From the NCBI GenBank assembly GCA_030323885.1, contig CM059193.1:96650852-96714851 (forward strand): a DNA stretch of 64,000 nt. Direction: 5' to 3'. How positions within the stretch are numbered: position 1 is the stretch's first letter; every line of letters starts with the position of its first letter. Below are positions 9,206 to 21,679 of the stretch, piece after piece. Made by a program: the position numbers and the translations under genes. The notes beneath the pieces were generated by a model. It was not told the DNA's origin and did not search any database. It saw only the letters and a program-made list of their open reading frames with translations. The stretch comes from Branchipolynoe longqiensis (taxonomy: Eukaryota > Annelida > Polychaeta > Phyllodocida > Polynoidae).

Positions 9206-9850
9206 GCGATGCGGAGGCGGTAGCCGTCAGGCATGGGGCGGGCGTCGTCCCTCCGGAGGGTGTGGGGTTCACGCCATGGCGCGTGCGCTGGGGAGAGCAG
9301 GTTGGACTGCCTCAAGAAGCTGAAGAACCCCACGACCGTGGCCGGCCAAGGGGCGACGCCGAGGTGGCCCAGGGTCCTCATGTAGTCGTGGATGACTGGA
9401 AGCATCTCGGGGGCGATTGCCGGGCACGCCGGACCGGCGTGGCGAAGAGGCGCTCGCCCCCGCGCCTGACCCGGGTCGTGAATGGGGCATCAAAGGGGGC
9501 CTCGCGGACCCAGGAGCGGGCCCCGGAGAAGGCGTTGGTGACCGAGGCCGGCGATGGGAGCAGGCGGTGGAGGTGCGCGATGAATTGGCCGACGTCGTAG
9601 GTCGCGGGGGCGAGGTGGTCGATGCCCTGGTCGAGTGCGAACTCCAAGTATCGCCTGGCATGCCGGTCGCGGTTGCGCCAGGTGCCCGGCGCGAGCGCGG
9701 CGAGGTGCAGCTCCATGAGGTGCTTGTGCGCTGCGGGCCCGTAATCTTTTTTCCGTGAGTGTCCTTTGCTGTCCGCCGCCGCGACGATGAGGCGAACCAC
9801 CTCCTCGGCCGTGGAGCGGGCGCCCCGTCCGTAGTCGCCGCTGTCGTGTT
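9206..9850 (-). pseudogene. tyrosine recombinase fragment of a YR retrotransposon
   Basis: The SAM-like N-terminal domain is readable (L-A-P-G-T-W-R-N at about 9680, then Y-D-V-G-Q-F-I-A-H-L-H). The first catalytic block (L-R-Q-S-N) is at about 9325. A frame change near 9390-9410 separates them. The HxxR...W...Y half is missing because of the fusion at 9205. It resembles the recombinases at 48070-49010 and 25753-26652. Confidence 0.7.
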
Positions 9851-10099
9851 GTCGGTGGTGGGTTGCATGGCGGCCGGTCGCGTGGGCGGCGTCCGGGCGC
9901 CAGGGCCGGTGCCGGGGCGGGGTCGGTGACGGGACCTCCCAGACGCTGAACGGGCTGATGTCGGCTGCGCGTGCCGGCTGTGATCCGTTTCGGCCCCTGA
10001 CGTGGGACGGAGACGGCGATACCGGCGATAGGGATCGCGCCCGGCTGTGGCGGTGTTGTTCCTGGGCAGGCGGCCGGGGCCGGGTAGCCGGGTTAGGTG

Positions 10100-10507
10100 G
10101 CGTGGCGGGTCCCGTTGTCGGACACTCGGGGCGTTATAGGCTGGCGGCGAGCACCGTCATGGCGGCGGTGGCTTCCGCAAGCGCCTTGCTTTGCGCCGCC
10201 ATCTCAGTCCTTTGTTCGGCCGCCTCGCGCCGCTGCTCGGCCGCTTGGCGTTCTACGTCGATCCACCACTTCTGGATTTCGTCGATTGACGCTTGCTGTC
10301 GGCCTGCTTCGCTTTTGCCGTTGGCTTACGGGTCCTAGTCGACTGGCGCGCGGGGGGCGCGGCCCGGGGTGGAGGTGTCAGCGGCTTCGGGGAGGCGCCG
10401 CCATCTTGTGAGTCGCTCACGTCGGACAGCGGTGGGCTGGCGGCCTTTCGTGTGGCGCGCTTAGCGGGTCGGCCTCTTGGTGCCGCGGCCCTGCGTGTTC
10501 GCTGCAT
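10100..10507 (-). pseudogene. gag-like N-terminus with coiled coil (YR retrotransposon)
   Basis: Starts with a basic, Pro/Ser-rich stretch at 10507. After a one-base frame change near 10310 it continues into a Gln/Glu/Ala-rich amphipathic helix (E-Q-R-R-E-A-A-E-Q-R-T-E style) at about 10160-10290. The layout is gag-like and on the same strand as the recombinase just downstream, so the two may be remnants of one element. Weak assignment. Confidence 0.4.
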
Positions 10508-10616
10508 TTTTCTTTTTTGACGTGGGGGCTTTTTGAACCGTTTGATGCCGTTTGATGCTTTTTGACGTGGGTATTACGTGGGTGGAGACGGGAGTTAAAT
10601 CCATGTGCTACGGAAG

Positions 10617-10866
10617 CCGGAACCGCGAATTGTATTGTTTTTGATCTCCTCACTGAGATCAACATGCCCCAAGAAAAAAACTGAAAATCTGTCCGTAATA
10701 AGACCGAATCTGAAAGCGTCAGCTGACACTTACAGAGTAACTCCCTGAACCCTGTCAGAATTGCTGCCCTAGTAGCAATATGACCCTCTGATTGAGAAAG
10801 AAAACCAAACATTAGCAGCAAATTTCTAGGCAACAGAGGTTTAGCGGAGTGAACCTCACATCCCAA
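10617..10866 (-). pseudogene. tyrosine recombinase fragment, family of 37219-38128
   Basis: The block with the first catalytic Arg (G-F-R-E-L-L-C-K) followed by L-T-L-S-D-S and W-G-M-L-I-S-V-R-R-S-K-T-I-Q aligns with the recombinase at 37343-38128 (S-F-R-A-L-L-R-K ... S-K-T-I-Q). Both ends are missing. Confidence 0.65.
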
Positions 10867-11085
10867 TAGTCGCTTAACACCCCCAAGAGTGGTCTTAATA
10901 GTGTTATTTTTATATTCACAGCAGAAATGCTGAAATTATAGAGAACAGAGATCCAGAATATACATTTTAACCATAACAATATAATGGGACGAATACTCTC
11001 GGGAGACGGAAGGAAAGCCCTGTTACTTATGGAACTGGGGGAAGGACTGCGGTAACACTTCTATGCATGGCTCTCTCCCTGATAG
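10867..11085. other. no recognisable feature
   Basis: Short interval between two oppositely oriented YR-element fragments. No exon or repeat structure recognised. Confidence 0.4.
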
Positions 11086-13025
11086 GGCGCCCCACATATA
11101 TGCGCGTGGTGTGCGTATAAGTTCAAACGTGTTTTGCCACATAGGGAACAGGACTGTATGAAAAAGCGCAAATTCCTGGACAAGAAAGCGAGTGAAGGTG
11201 CTAGTAATACTGTAAGTCTCGATGATTCTAAATGTTCTGTGTCAACTCGAGTATTTTCTGGTAATGCTGAGCTAACCTCGTGTATAATTAACCCTAACAT
11301 ATCTGATACGAATAGTGCCAAAAATTATGTTCTCACGCAGTTATCATCTGTGACGAGGCAACCATCTGATCGTATTAGTAGTGTAAGTGTGTCACCAGAT
11401 AAGGCGCAGCTAATTGGCACGCGACAATCTAACTGTGTTAACATTAATGGAAATGCTGATAACGATATGGAGACTTCTAGAATAAGTACAGGAACTGATT
11501 GTTTAACAAAGAGATGTGATTCTAATGTATCTGACTCCACAGTGTTAAATTGTGATATTTCTCTCCCAGTGGTATCGGTCGACTGGTTCGACGTGCCGAT
11601 GGAGATAGTGCTCTCAGCTTTGCCGACCAGTAATTCTTCTGGTTTCATTCCTCCGCCGTTGCCACTTGAGTTTAAAGATCAATTGTTGTCATTTTGGCCT
11701 GTATCAGTGGATAGGCCGTGGTTTAATCTAGGTATTTATAGACATATTTTCGATAAAGTACGGTTAACAGGCCTACCTAATTTCTTGGGAGCGCGTATTA
11801 CGGTGCCGTCTGCTCTCAATATTCCGAAATGGCGAGCGGTATTATTAGATTATCCTGATGTCCTATTGGTTGATCACCTTGAATTTGGTTGGCCGTTAGA
11901 TTATACTTCCTCAATAATACCCATTTCGACATATAAGAACCACTCCTCCTCCGATAAAGATGCAGTCCATATTAAGAAGTTTATTGATAAAGAGATGTCT
12001 CTCGGGGCATTAATAGGTCCTTTTCCGTCTCCCCCATTCCATCCATGGTGTCAGATCAGTCCGATGATGACTAGACCAAAGAAAAACTCTATCGAGAAAC
12101 GTATAATTATCGACTTAAGTTTTCCTAAAGGAAAAAGTGTTAATGCAGGAATAGCGAAAGGATTTTATTTGGGACCCCCATTTAATTTCTCCTTGTCATC
12201 AGTCTCTACTCTTACAGATAGGTTGACACTTTTAGGTGCTAATGCGTGGATGTGGGGAGAGGACCTCGCCAGGGCATATAGACAGCTCAGAGTCTGTCCT
12301 CTGTCAACTCCACTCTTGGGTATTTCCTTTGATGGCGATATCTATTTAGATATTGCTCCGCCGTTTGGCTGTAGAATTTCAGCACTAGCTTGTGCATGTA
12401 TGACGAGAGCTGTAGTCTGGCTATTGAGGAACGAAAGTTGTTTTTTGCTTTGTTATCTGGATGACTTTGTAGGGATCGAATCTAGTAAGAAAGGAGCTTC
12501 TAAGGCGTATACAGCATTTCATAATCTCACCTCTGAGCTAGGCCTTGACTTAGCATTAGATAAATGTAATAGCCCAACTACCACTATCACATGGCTCGGC
12601 TTTATCATTAATTCGGTGGACATGACAGTGACTTTACCCTGAGAGAAGATTCAGGATGTCCTAAATGAGTGGCAGATTTGGAAAACGAGGTCCACGTGTT
12701 CTAGGAAGCAACTTCAGAGTTTAGCAGGAAAATTGCAGCATCTGTCAAAATGCATTAAACCAGCGGTAAGGTTCTCTAATAGAGTCTTAGAAGCGTTAAG
12801 GGCGGCTCCATATGTAGGTCAACATGTCTTCGACAAAGATCTTCTGAGAGACCTTAAATGGTTTCAGCAATTTGCGTTATCGTATAACGGTAAGCAACTC
12901 ATACCAAGAGCCCCGAGAAAAGAAGGGGCACTTGAGTATGACTCTACGCTCAAAGCTGGGGCTTCGTTCTCTAAAGTGGCTTTTTACACGTCTATATATG
13001 ATAATGAACTTTGTTTTATATTGCA
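11086..13025 (+). pseudogene. Ngaro/DIRS-type gag C-terminus fused to reverse transcriptase / RNase H
   Basis: The frame opens at 11086 with the gag zinc block H-I-C-A-W-C-A ... C-M-K-K-R-K-F, the counterpart of H-V-C-A-W-C-A at about 29430 in the intact element. It runs without a stop into RT: L-E-F-G-W-P at about 11880, M-T-R-P-K-K-N at about 12067, the D-L-A-R-A-Y-R-Q-L-R block at about 12262 and the catalytic Y-L-D-D-F-V-G at about 12452-12472. An in-frame TGA at 12640-12642 sits where the family expects Arg (CGA). RNase H starts after it (E-Y-D-S-T-L-K at about 12934) and is cut at 13025 by a LINE. Gag and RT in one frame differs from the intact element, where they are separate. Confidence 0.8.
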
Positions 13026-14932
13026 GCGGTGCTAACATGAATGTCATAGAGAGACAGCTACAACCAAGCATAAATGGGATCCATCGATGGTCAGTTCTGA
13101 ACGGTTTCAAATTTTCCAAGACCAAAACAGTCTGCATGCACTTCTGCCTGCTGCGTAGAATACATGCGGAACCGGAGCTGACCCTGGATGGGGATCCCAT
13201 TAAAGTCGTTGAGAAAACCAAATTTCTGGGCCTCATTCTCGACGCAAAACTGTCTTTTGTGCCACATATAAAGTACCTGAAAACAAGATGCCTGAAAGCG
13301 CTGGATATTCTGAGGGTGCTGTCCAGCTCAGAGTGGGGAGCGGACAGAGATGTTCTGCTCTCCGTGTACAGAACCTTGGTTTGTTCACGAGTGGATTACG
13401 GCAGCATAGTATACGGTTCCGCAAGGAAATCATATATTGGGCTGCTAGACACGATCCACCACCAGGGACTGCGCCTGGCCCTTGGGGCCTTCCGCACCTC
13501 ACCAGTTCAGAGCCTTTATGTCGAAGCCAATGAACCATCACTTAACAACAGGAGAATCAAACTGGCCATGCAATATGTAGTCAAGATAAAAACTAATGCA
13601 TTGAATCCTGCACACAATTGTCTATTCGAGCAACATGACGAATCCAGGTATGAAGCCAGGCCGAATTACATCCGACCACTGAGGCTCCGAATGAAACCTC
13701 ATTTGGAGGCCTTGGGCGTGGATTTGGATGTTGTGGAGGATGCCAAAGTCCCAGAACATCCCCCGTGGTCGTTGAGAAAGCCATCGGTTATCCTCCGACT
13801 CACGGAACTGAGGAAGTCTGGGACACATCCACTCGAGTACCAAGGACTGCATGCAGAGATTCAAGGCCAGTTTGCAGACCACCTCTCCATATACACTGAT
13901 GGTTCGAAAGACCAAAGCCGGGTAGCTGCTGCGGCAGTCTGCCGATGGGAAAAATTTGGTGTACGTTTGCCCGATCAGAGCTCGATTTTCACTGCAGAGG
14001 CCCGAGCACTCCTTCTCGCTTTGGAGTGTATCGAGGTATCCAACCACACTAACTATGTTATATACAGTGATTCCTTCTCTTGCCTCCTGGCTGTTGCTGG
14101 ACTGAAAACGAATCACCCTATTCTAGCAACGGTCATTTATAAAATGAACCAACTGACAACAGATGGGTATGATATCCACCTGTGCTGGGTGCCTGGCCAT
14201 GCTGGCATACAAGGAAACGAACGAGCTGATCGGGCTGCGAAGAAGGCCCTGAACTGTGATCTTGAACCGTGTCTGATCCCTCACTCTGATCTGAAACCAC
14301 TAATAGCCACCCACATAAAATCCAAATGGCAACATGAGTGGGATGAAAACATCAATAAACTTAAAGAAATTGAACCATCTGTGGGAAAGCCACCACAGAC
14401 TCATGCGGGAGGTCGGCGGGACCAAGTGGTCCTTAGTCGCTGCCGTGTTGGCCACTCGTGGCTTACACATGCTTTTCTGCTCAAGGGGGAACCTCCCCCT
14501 GAATGTATTGGGTGTCAGTCCCCACTGACACTCAAACACATTTTACTAAGTTGCGTTGATTTTTTGGCCCTGCGCCAACGGTTCTACACTGCAGGCAGTA
14601 TGCATGACCTTTTTACTAAGGTAAAACAGGAAAACATTTTAGCCTTTTTGAGGGCAGCTGGACTGTACCACCTTATATAGTTTACTAAATGGATTCTATT
14701 AATTATTAATGAAACTTTTCTTTTTCTATGGGAATTTGTTTCCCTTGACCACAGATATATGATTGTGAGCTTTCTAATTTAATTAGTGTCTATTGGCACA
14801 TAATTGATTGTCTGCTTTTACATGTAAAAGCGATGGTTTGAACAAAAAACAAACATTTCTCGCCGTGAATATGGCCTATGCTGCCGACATGGCGTAAAGC
14901 AACCACCAATCAATCAATCAACCCTATGCGCA
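13026..14932 (+). mobile_element. 5'-truncated I-clade-like LINE inserted in a YR retrotransposon
   Basis: Begins inside the RT domain and ends in the (CAAT)n-type tail at 14915-14932. Sequence before it (RNase H of a YR element) and after it (recombinase C-terminus of the same class) belong to one host element, so this is a nested insertion, with the middle of the host element lost. Shorter 3' copies of the same family are at 3851-4260, 22484-23026 and 43338-43497. Confidence 0.85.
13037..14680 (+). pseudogene. I-clade-like LINE ORF2 C-terminal part: RT thumb and RNase H
   Basis: One long open frame. The first about 270 codons are the RT C-terminal region (F-L-G-L-I-L-D at about 13227, V-D-Y-G at about 13394). 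RNase H follows with its acidic residues in order: Y-T-D-G-S at about 13893, E-A-R-A at about 13998, Y-S-D-S at about 14061 and W-V-P-G-H-A-G-I-Q-G-N-E-R-A-D at about 14188-14232. A terminal Cys/His block (C-I-G-C ... H-I-L-L-S-C) ends the frame before TAG at 14678. RT palm and endonuclease are absent through 5' truncation, so the copy is dead although its frame is open. Confidence 0.85.
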
Positions 14933-14935
14933 CCC

Positions 14936-15031
14936 CTCCAGGACATCAAGTACCTAGGTCATTGGACCTCCAATGCAGTCCACACGTATGTCCCAAGGCA
15001 CTCAATTTCCTCAGCTCCCAGAACTCTAGCT
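14936..15031 (+). pseudogene. recombinase C-terminus of the interrupted YR element
   Basis: Reads D-I-K-Y-L-G-H-W-T-S-N-A-V-H-T-Y-V-P-R, the last catalytic His/Trp and Tyr blocks of a retrotransposon tyrosine recombinase, then a stop. It is almost the same as the end of the fragment at 32483-32785. With 11086-13025 it brackets the LINE. Confidence 0.8.
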
Positions 15032-16205
15032 AAAAATGTTGGTCAAGTTCTGTAAGCCTTGAACTCATGACATTGTACTTTGTTATGTGACGATAAAAAG
15101 AAGAATCCCAATATTAAAGTCTGTCGGTTTTCGTGTTTTCAATTATTAGTGAATACAACAAAAGAAAAACCTAAATTAATACATTTCAGAGAAATTGGTA
15201 CTGGGCCATTCATGTGACAGCAAGCGCGGAGGGTGGATTCAATAATTGGTAGTTCTAATTTATGAAGAAGAATTGACCAATCACAGCAAAGAACACCGCA
15301 TAAGGATCAACGAATCTGTGGACTTCTGAATGCTTTGGCTCATTCGACAAGAAATTTCTTTTTGTCTGCGCCACTAATAAATAACGATTGCGCTATACCT
15401 AACCATTGCGCTGATACAAAGCATGAACTAATAAAAGCGCAAGTCAACAGGTCCAAGTCTGCTCGAGAGGGTTTGCGAGGTTTAGTCATAAGCAATGTTT
15501 ATGTTTCTTACTAAACTTGCCCCAGCATGGACACGTAACGTAAGTTGCGCCAGTAATTAAGTTACTAATTCTGTTTAATTACAGGCATGTCGTTGATGGA
15601 ATTGACACCACAGTAGCATTGCTATAGTAAAGTTAATAGACACTTTTGCTTACCGAATGCTGCTGGGCCATTCAGGGGGATGGATTATATAAAATGGATA
15701 CTTTAGTGCTAACAAGGTGACATGTACTAATGTAAATTGTTATTCTATCGTGACATAGAGCGATAAATGTTTACCTGTGGTGACTCCATGTCACACTAAC
15801 AAATAACAATTCCATTTCTTTACCATTGCCTTTTCTACTTATCTAAGTTAATTTTATTATGCCTTCATATTACGTACTGAGATGTAAAACAGGTGTTAAT
15901 CGATGGTTTGAGTTTAAACTGTTTAGCAACTGGAGTAAGCTAAATTTTGTTGCACAAATGATGGAAATGTTATCTTCACATGAAATAATACTCTAAAACT
16001 TTCACTAAGACTTTGGGGATGTTATATTTTTGTAACAGGTAGAATAAGCAGTACTAAGAATTGACATTATTAAAGCCGATTAATTGCAAATAACCAAAGA
16101 TGTTATATACTTTTTTTCGGACACACCATTGAAATTGTATTATCTATTCTTGGACGTGAAAAACCTAAAAACGCTTAAAAAAGCACATTGATTTTGCATT
16201 ACCGT
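15032..16205. other. AT-rich, no recognisable gene
   Basis: No coding frame, motif or repeat recognised. The start may still hold the terminal repeats of the interrupted YR element, but I found no matching pair. Confidence 0.5.
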
Positions 16206-16378
16206 ATTAATTATAGTGAATTCTCGAAGGCTAAAAATCTATTCTATGCTATTAATATAGGCATTGTCTTCGAACCTGTATCACTACATATTAATAATAG
16301 TGAATTCTCGAAAGCTAAAAATCTATTCTATACTATTAATATAGGCATTGTCTTCGAACCTGTACCACTACATAGTGA
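16206..16378. repeat. two tandem copies of an 86-bp unit
   Basis: The unit starting ATAGTGAATTCTCGAA and ending GAACCTGTA-C-ACTACATA occurs twice head to tail with few differences. Non-coding. Confidence 0.85.
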
Positions 16379-16978
16379 GAAAAGATGGATGTGTAGGGTT
16401 GATAGAGCGATTCTATTTGACAAGCGTAATCTTTTCGCAGCTATACGGTAAGCTCGAGCCGAGAGTCTATTTCGTATCTGGTGTCCACGGGCGACACATG
16501 TGAAGCGATAGAACAAATTTATTCGGAGAGTATGAAGCAGTTTTTACAGATAATTCACCGAGATGTGAAGCTAAATTAGCCATAACATGACGGACATGAG
16601 ATATTTGTCTTAAAATGTTGCTATTCTGCGTGATGGTTGATGCGGGATATGCGGAAACATTTTGTCATTGACTGGAACTATAACAAAGTCCAGGTCTTAT
16701 GTTTTTATGCTAATAAATGCATAACTAAAGAACTATGATACTTAGAACTAACATAGCTAAGACATCTAAAGTATCTATTCTGTTATTATGTGTATTATAA
16801 TACATATAAATGAATATAAAATTATGAAATAAAACATTTAAATTAACTTTTAAAAACATTTTTTATTTTCTAGTAAGAAATGTAATCTCTATGTTCATAT
16901 TACTTAATAGTGTGATATATATTATAAAATTAAATATTTATTTAAAAATAAAAATAAATAATTGGTTTGATTTTGATT
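16379..16978. other. AT-rich, no recognisable gene
   Basis: No feature seen. The AT-rich end (16800-16978) directly precedes the hairpin terminus of the GC-rich element. Confidence 0.5.
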
Positions 16979-17258
16979 GGTCGTAATGCTCGCATTGCGT
17001 TTGATTCGTGGCGCCGCCCTCTCTCTCCCTTCCCCCTCCCAGCTGACGTAACACCCCCCCCCCCCCTCCCTCGGCCCTTATAACCGGCCGCCCTGGCTGC
17101 TCCTAGCAACTCGCCTCCACTCACCCTCCTGGCACGGACCCCATTTTCTACTTTGGCTCCACTCCGCCTCGTTGCCCCCTCGTTGCCGCCTCATTGCCGC
17201 CTCCACGCCTCCATGCCTCCACGCCTCCACTCTCGCCCCCGGGACCTACCACGCAGAT

Positions 17259-18410
17259 ATGCCCGCAGCCGCACGAGGACGGGGCCCCCCCGCCGGCCGC
17301 CGAGGAGCCCGTCAGGGGAGGAGCACCTCCGCCGCCTCACCCGATGCTGCCTCCGCGACCTCGTCCACCCCCAGCCTCCAATCGGAGGCCACCTCGTGGG
17401 CCACCTCAGTGGACGCCAGGATGGACGCCCAAACCCAGGCCATGGAGCGCCTCACCGCGCTCGTGATCACACTCGCGCCTCCCCGGACGCCCGCCCCGGC
17501 CCTGCCTCCAACCTCACCATAGACCGTCTCACCGACATCACACAGTACTTGGCCCAGGGAGGGCTGGTCCCGGCCCCCGGCCCGCCTCCTTGCCGCCCTC
17601 GCGACCCCGCCTCATGACGTCCACCCACTATACCGGCGGTACACGAGGGACGGGCTCTACCCCACCCAGCAGGCCGCCTCCTCGCGCCGCCTCCTGCCTC
17701 CCACCTGCCCTTCATGCCGCCCCCGACCACACCCCTGCCTCCGCCGCCGAGGCGGTTCGGGACATCCTCGACTCCGCCGAGGCACAGAACACTACCCGGC
17801 GAAAAGGTATCCCAGAAGGGTACATATTTCCCCACGACCTCATCGAGAGGGGGCCGGAGGGGAAGGCACTAAAAAGGGGCGAGGCCTCCATGGATGAGTA
17901 CAACCTCGCCCTCCGGATGCTGGAGTCTCATCCAGCTTTCCCCTCCAACTCCATCCCGGGTCTCCTCCACCACAACCTAACGGTGCAACGGGACTGTGTG
18001 ACGCATCCGTGGCTGACCGTCCGACGGTACTCGGAAGCCATTTTCACATGGATCGCGGCCGGCCGGCTCCCGGACGGCTGGCTCCCGAGCTGCCGCCCCC
18101 CGCGCCCCACCCTCCCGCCCCACCGCCCCCCAGACCCGACCAACCTCCTCCGACCCCCGCACCCCATATACCCATGAGGACTATGGCATCCCCTGCCCCG
18201 CATGGAACAGGGACCCCGCCTCATGCGACCTCGCCCCGCCGGCGAGGCGCACGGGGACCACGGCGCGAGGAGGAGGCACGCCTGCGCATACTGCGCCAAT
18301 GTGCACCATATCCTCACCGTTCACAGTGAGGCGGTCTGCTTTACCAAGCGCACCCGGGAGCGCGCCTCAGCCGCCCCCGCCATCACCTCGCCGGATTGTT
18401 AGTCCGGCGG
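17259..18410 (+). pseudogene. gag of the GC-rich YR retrotransposon
   Basis: The ATG at about 17259 starts an Ala/Arg/Pro-rich stretch. Blocks follow: S-W-A-T-S-V-D-A-R-M-D-A at about 17397, an I-P-E-G-Y-I-F-P-H-D-L-I-E-R-G block at about 17808 and the W-L-T-V-R-R-Y-S-E-A-I-F-T-W block at about 18011. The C-terminal zinc block H-A-C-A-Y-C-A ... is at about 18270-18320. Equivalent blocks are seen in the intact gag at 29281-30567 (W-A-E-Y, W-S-E-L-V-F, H-V-C-A-W-C-A). At least two frame changes are needed. The left arm carries part of it at 8640-9205. Confidence 0.6.
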
Positions 18411-19195
18411 CGGCCATCCACGGCTCGGGCCAGGGCCCCGCCCCCCTCCAGCCCTACCAACATCCTGCCTGGAGGACACCCCCCCAACCCCGGCCCCGCG
18501 GCCCCCCCTGCCCCCACCCCCGCCACCGCCCAGAACGCCTAGCTTCCGGCCCCCTCCCTAGACGACCGGAAGTCGCCCGCCGAGCAGCTCGCCGCCCTCC
18601 AGACCACAATGACCACCACACCAACCGCCACCCTATCATCTCACCGCCACCCCCTGGCGGCCGAGCAGCTCACCACACCCACCGCCCTGTCCGCCCTCCC
18701 CTCACATCTAACGTCAGTGCTCGCCATACCCGCCACAGCCCTCACATCCCAGCCGTCGCCCTCCCCCCCCCCCACCATCTCTGCCGCCCCTCACATCTCT
18801 GCCGCCCACATCTCTGCCGCCGCCAGTACCGCTGACGGCCGTCCCCACCCCCGCTACCCCCCGCCGCCACCGCCCCCGCCGCCCCCGCCGCCCCCCTCCC
18901 GGCGACACTGCCGCCACCTCTGACCCTCGCCCCCGCCCCCGCCATCGCCCCCGCCCCCCCCGGGCCCACCTCGCCCTCACCTCCCCCATCACGCCCTCCC
19001 CCTCCCCCCACAAATTTGACCTCCCCCTCTCCCGCCCCCACCGCACTTCCCCCCCGATCCACCCCCCCCCCCCGTCCCCCGTCCTCCCCCCTCTCCCCCC
19101 CCCTCAGCCCCCCCACGGCCCGCATTGCGTTTGATTCGTGGGGAGGGAGGAGGACCCCCCCCCCCCCCTCTCGCTCCCTTCCCCCTCCCAGCGAG
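18411..19195 (+). repeat. C-rich, strand-asymmetric low-complexity tract
   Basis: Long C runs, nearly without G, at 18765-19120; the mirror of 8195-8630. The 18411-18760 part has a possible Pro/Thr-rich linker frame of the polyprotein, but composition makes any frame look open. Confidence 0.7.
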
Positions 19196-19199
19196 AGGC

Positions 19200-20590
19200 A
19201 TGTGGGACTAAATGACAGGAGATACCAAATCCGATTAAGCACTAATGTAAGGTCGATGCTTTGTGACTGCAGTGTACCTTTGGAACGTTGCAAACGACCT
19301 CTAAACCGTCACAAACTTTAAAAAACCTCAGCATAAGCTAAACATGATGGCAACTAAATCAGATGCTTCTTAAGATCTCATCTTAGATATCAGAAGACTA
19401 ATATATTATTCGAAACATATTAAAAATTGAGATGATAAACATAAAAAAAATAATTATTTTTATTCAAAATTTCTTTTCAAAGTCAGAAAAACCTTATCCA
19501 CTAAAACAACTCTTTAGACTTAAATTTATTATTACAGTTGATTGAATGAACCTAGTACTGTGCACTTCTTTCTACGCTGCTGGGCAGGTGGTAAGAAGTG
19601 GAGGGGCGGAGTACGTTGTAAAATTGTCCGATATTTAGGATATTGGTTATGGAAAACTATTCTACAATAAATTACTAATGGTCTATATAATAATAAATGG
19701 TATGTAAAACCACAGGCATATGGGAGTGCTGGAGTTGGTAATCCACTATGAGTTAGTATAGAGATTATGTATTAATATAGATAGTGAGGGAGGGTCACTT
19801 CTTGACATGAGAGAGGGTCACTTCTTGAAATGTGAGAGAGTCTTTGGAACTCGCTTCACCTACCCCCTCCCCCCCCAATTGTTATTCATGGATCATTGCA
19901 CACCCAGCCACAACAGTGCACTGTATACTAAAACCATGCCTTGGTTACAAGGTTCAGGACCCTCATTGGTTACTACAAGAATGCCTGTCATTGATTGGAG
20001 AATATGGTCATGTGTGTACCACCATCTTGATTCCTGAGACTATATACACCCACGTATATACAATGTATATGCGGATGTAACGGAATTGCATCATGCTGCC
20101 ACCCAGGGGCTCCTGGGGGGCCCACAGGATAGTACGCTACCAACCGACCAGGTGGGTCCGGGTCCTCCCTACACCTGTTCCTGGTGGTCTCCTCAGTGTT
20201 TCACGACCACCCAGAGCAGCCACACTACCCTTTCAAAACTGACACAGTCTACCTGCTTCTACCTGTGTTCCGACGGTTGTCTCTACGGATTGTCTGTATG
20301 GATCAGCTAAATACCTGCACTTACTCCACGAATATATCGATCGACCTGGGACGTCTACGAAACTGTGAGCTAAAACTAAAACTTGTTGTCGACACGGTTC
20401 ACTATCAATGCAGCGGTGGCAGAGAAGTCGTAATGGCTAGTCACAATGGTTAGTCATAAACTTCATACACAACCTACCTGCCACGGTTACGGCTACGGTT
20501 ACGGTTAACGCTACGGACAGTCTGTACTGAGTTACTAGATACCCTGAATTACTTGCCAAACTATATATATATATTTAATGTCGACACAGA
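19200..20590. other. non-coding part of right arm
   Basis: Mirror of 6785-8190. No coding signal. Ends in a TATATATATA stretch just before the gag-like frame. Confidence 0.6.
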
Positions 20591-20659
20591 TCAGTGTTGA
20601 TACAGCCGCCAGTACGGCCCACTGTCTATACGGTAGTCTTTGCCGTATCTGTCCGGACG

Positions 20660-21333
20660 ATGCCAAAGGGTTACTGCGCGTATTGTAGTGTCGTCCACTT
20701 GGAACCGGTTAACGACGGCTGCAGGCACCGGGAGACGACAAAACGGACGACGCGATCAACTTCAAAACTCGACAAGATAGCGGATGGCGGGAAAGCCGTA
20801 ACGGTCAAGCCTGAAGCCGAGCAAGACCCGTTGTCCAGGTGGATGACTGTAGCGACGTCCAAGAACGGGAAATCCAGGCTTGTATCATAAAACTACGGAA
20901 ACGGAAACGGCTAGCGGAACTGGAGAAAGAGCAGCCAGACCTGCTGGATGATGTAGCACGACTATGGACGGCACGGAAGACGAAACGGACAGATGACAAG
21001 CAACGTGAAAGGACGACGGAAAGAAGCAGTAGCTGGCATGACAGCACGCACTCATGACGTCGCAGCACGATGAGACGACTATCATCATCCCCACATCGAA
21101 GGAGGTGTCACCATCGTCACCGTCGTCACCGTCGTCACCGTGCATCGTGCTCCACTTCATCGGACGACTGCTCAGCTAGCAGAGACATGAAAGCTAGAAG
21201 TAAGTGGTCGCTTCGTAGGCACACAGAGGATGGGAGGGATGTGAAGAAGCTGTCACCATTCGAGCTAATCAAGGCAACTGTGAACTGGATGGTGGCCTCT
21301 AAAGAGACCTTTTGCGCATCCTACAGCACCTAG
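20660..21333 (+). pseudogene. gag-like protein of a YR retrotransposon, right-arm copy
   Basis: Same protein as 6044-6718. A single-base deletion near 20830 breaks the frame where the left copy is intact, while CGA is kept at the site of the left copy's first TGA. Both copies share the TGA at about 21055-21057, so that lesion predates the duplication. The finger (C-A-Y-C ... C-R-H) is at 20675-20725 and the S-K-W-S-L-R-R-H-T block at about 21200. Confidence 0.65.
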
Positions 21334-21679
21334 GATAGATCGCTGGCAAAGCTAAGTCTGGAAATTTCCTAGAGAAAACACACGTAAACTATGAGCGTGC
21401 CAGCCGCAAGCTTGCCGTCTCAGAAGGCTATGCTGCCTTCTCATCGGGCAACGCCGAAGACAGCACGCACTCATGACGTCGCAGCACAACGAGATGACTA
21501 TCGTCATCCCCACATCGAAGGAGGTGAGTAGTATAGAGAGGACCGATATGGGTCCATATTACGTAATCGTCCCGCGTCAGAGGACCGATGCGGTACAATG
21601 ACCTTAGATGACCCATTGCATGTTTGCACCGCGGGACAATGGGCATCAGTGACCTTAGATGACCCATTGCATGTTTGCA

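Larger units (their letters stand above)
16979..19195 (+). mobile_element. GC-rich YR retrotransposon-like element with hairpin terminus
   Basis: Starts GGTCGTAATGC-TC-GCATTGCG, an 8-bp hairpin with one mismatch. A CCTTATAA TATA-like box (about 17079) and a gag frame follow. The segment GCATTGCGTTTGATTCGTGG after the hairpin recurs at 19122-19141 with the same CCCTTCCCCCTCCCAGC continuation, suggesting a repeated terminal segment. The same terminus ends short or gap-hidden copies at 44940 and 22483 (both minus strand). RT and recombinase are not found in this copy. Assigned to YR retroelements by its gag zinc block; the class is tentative. Confidence 0.5.
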
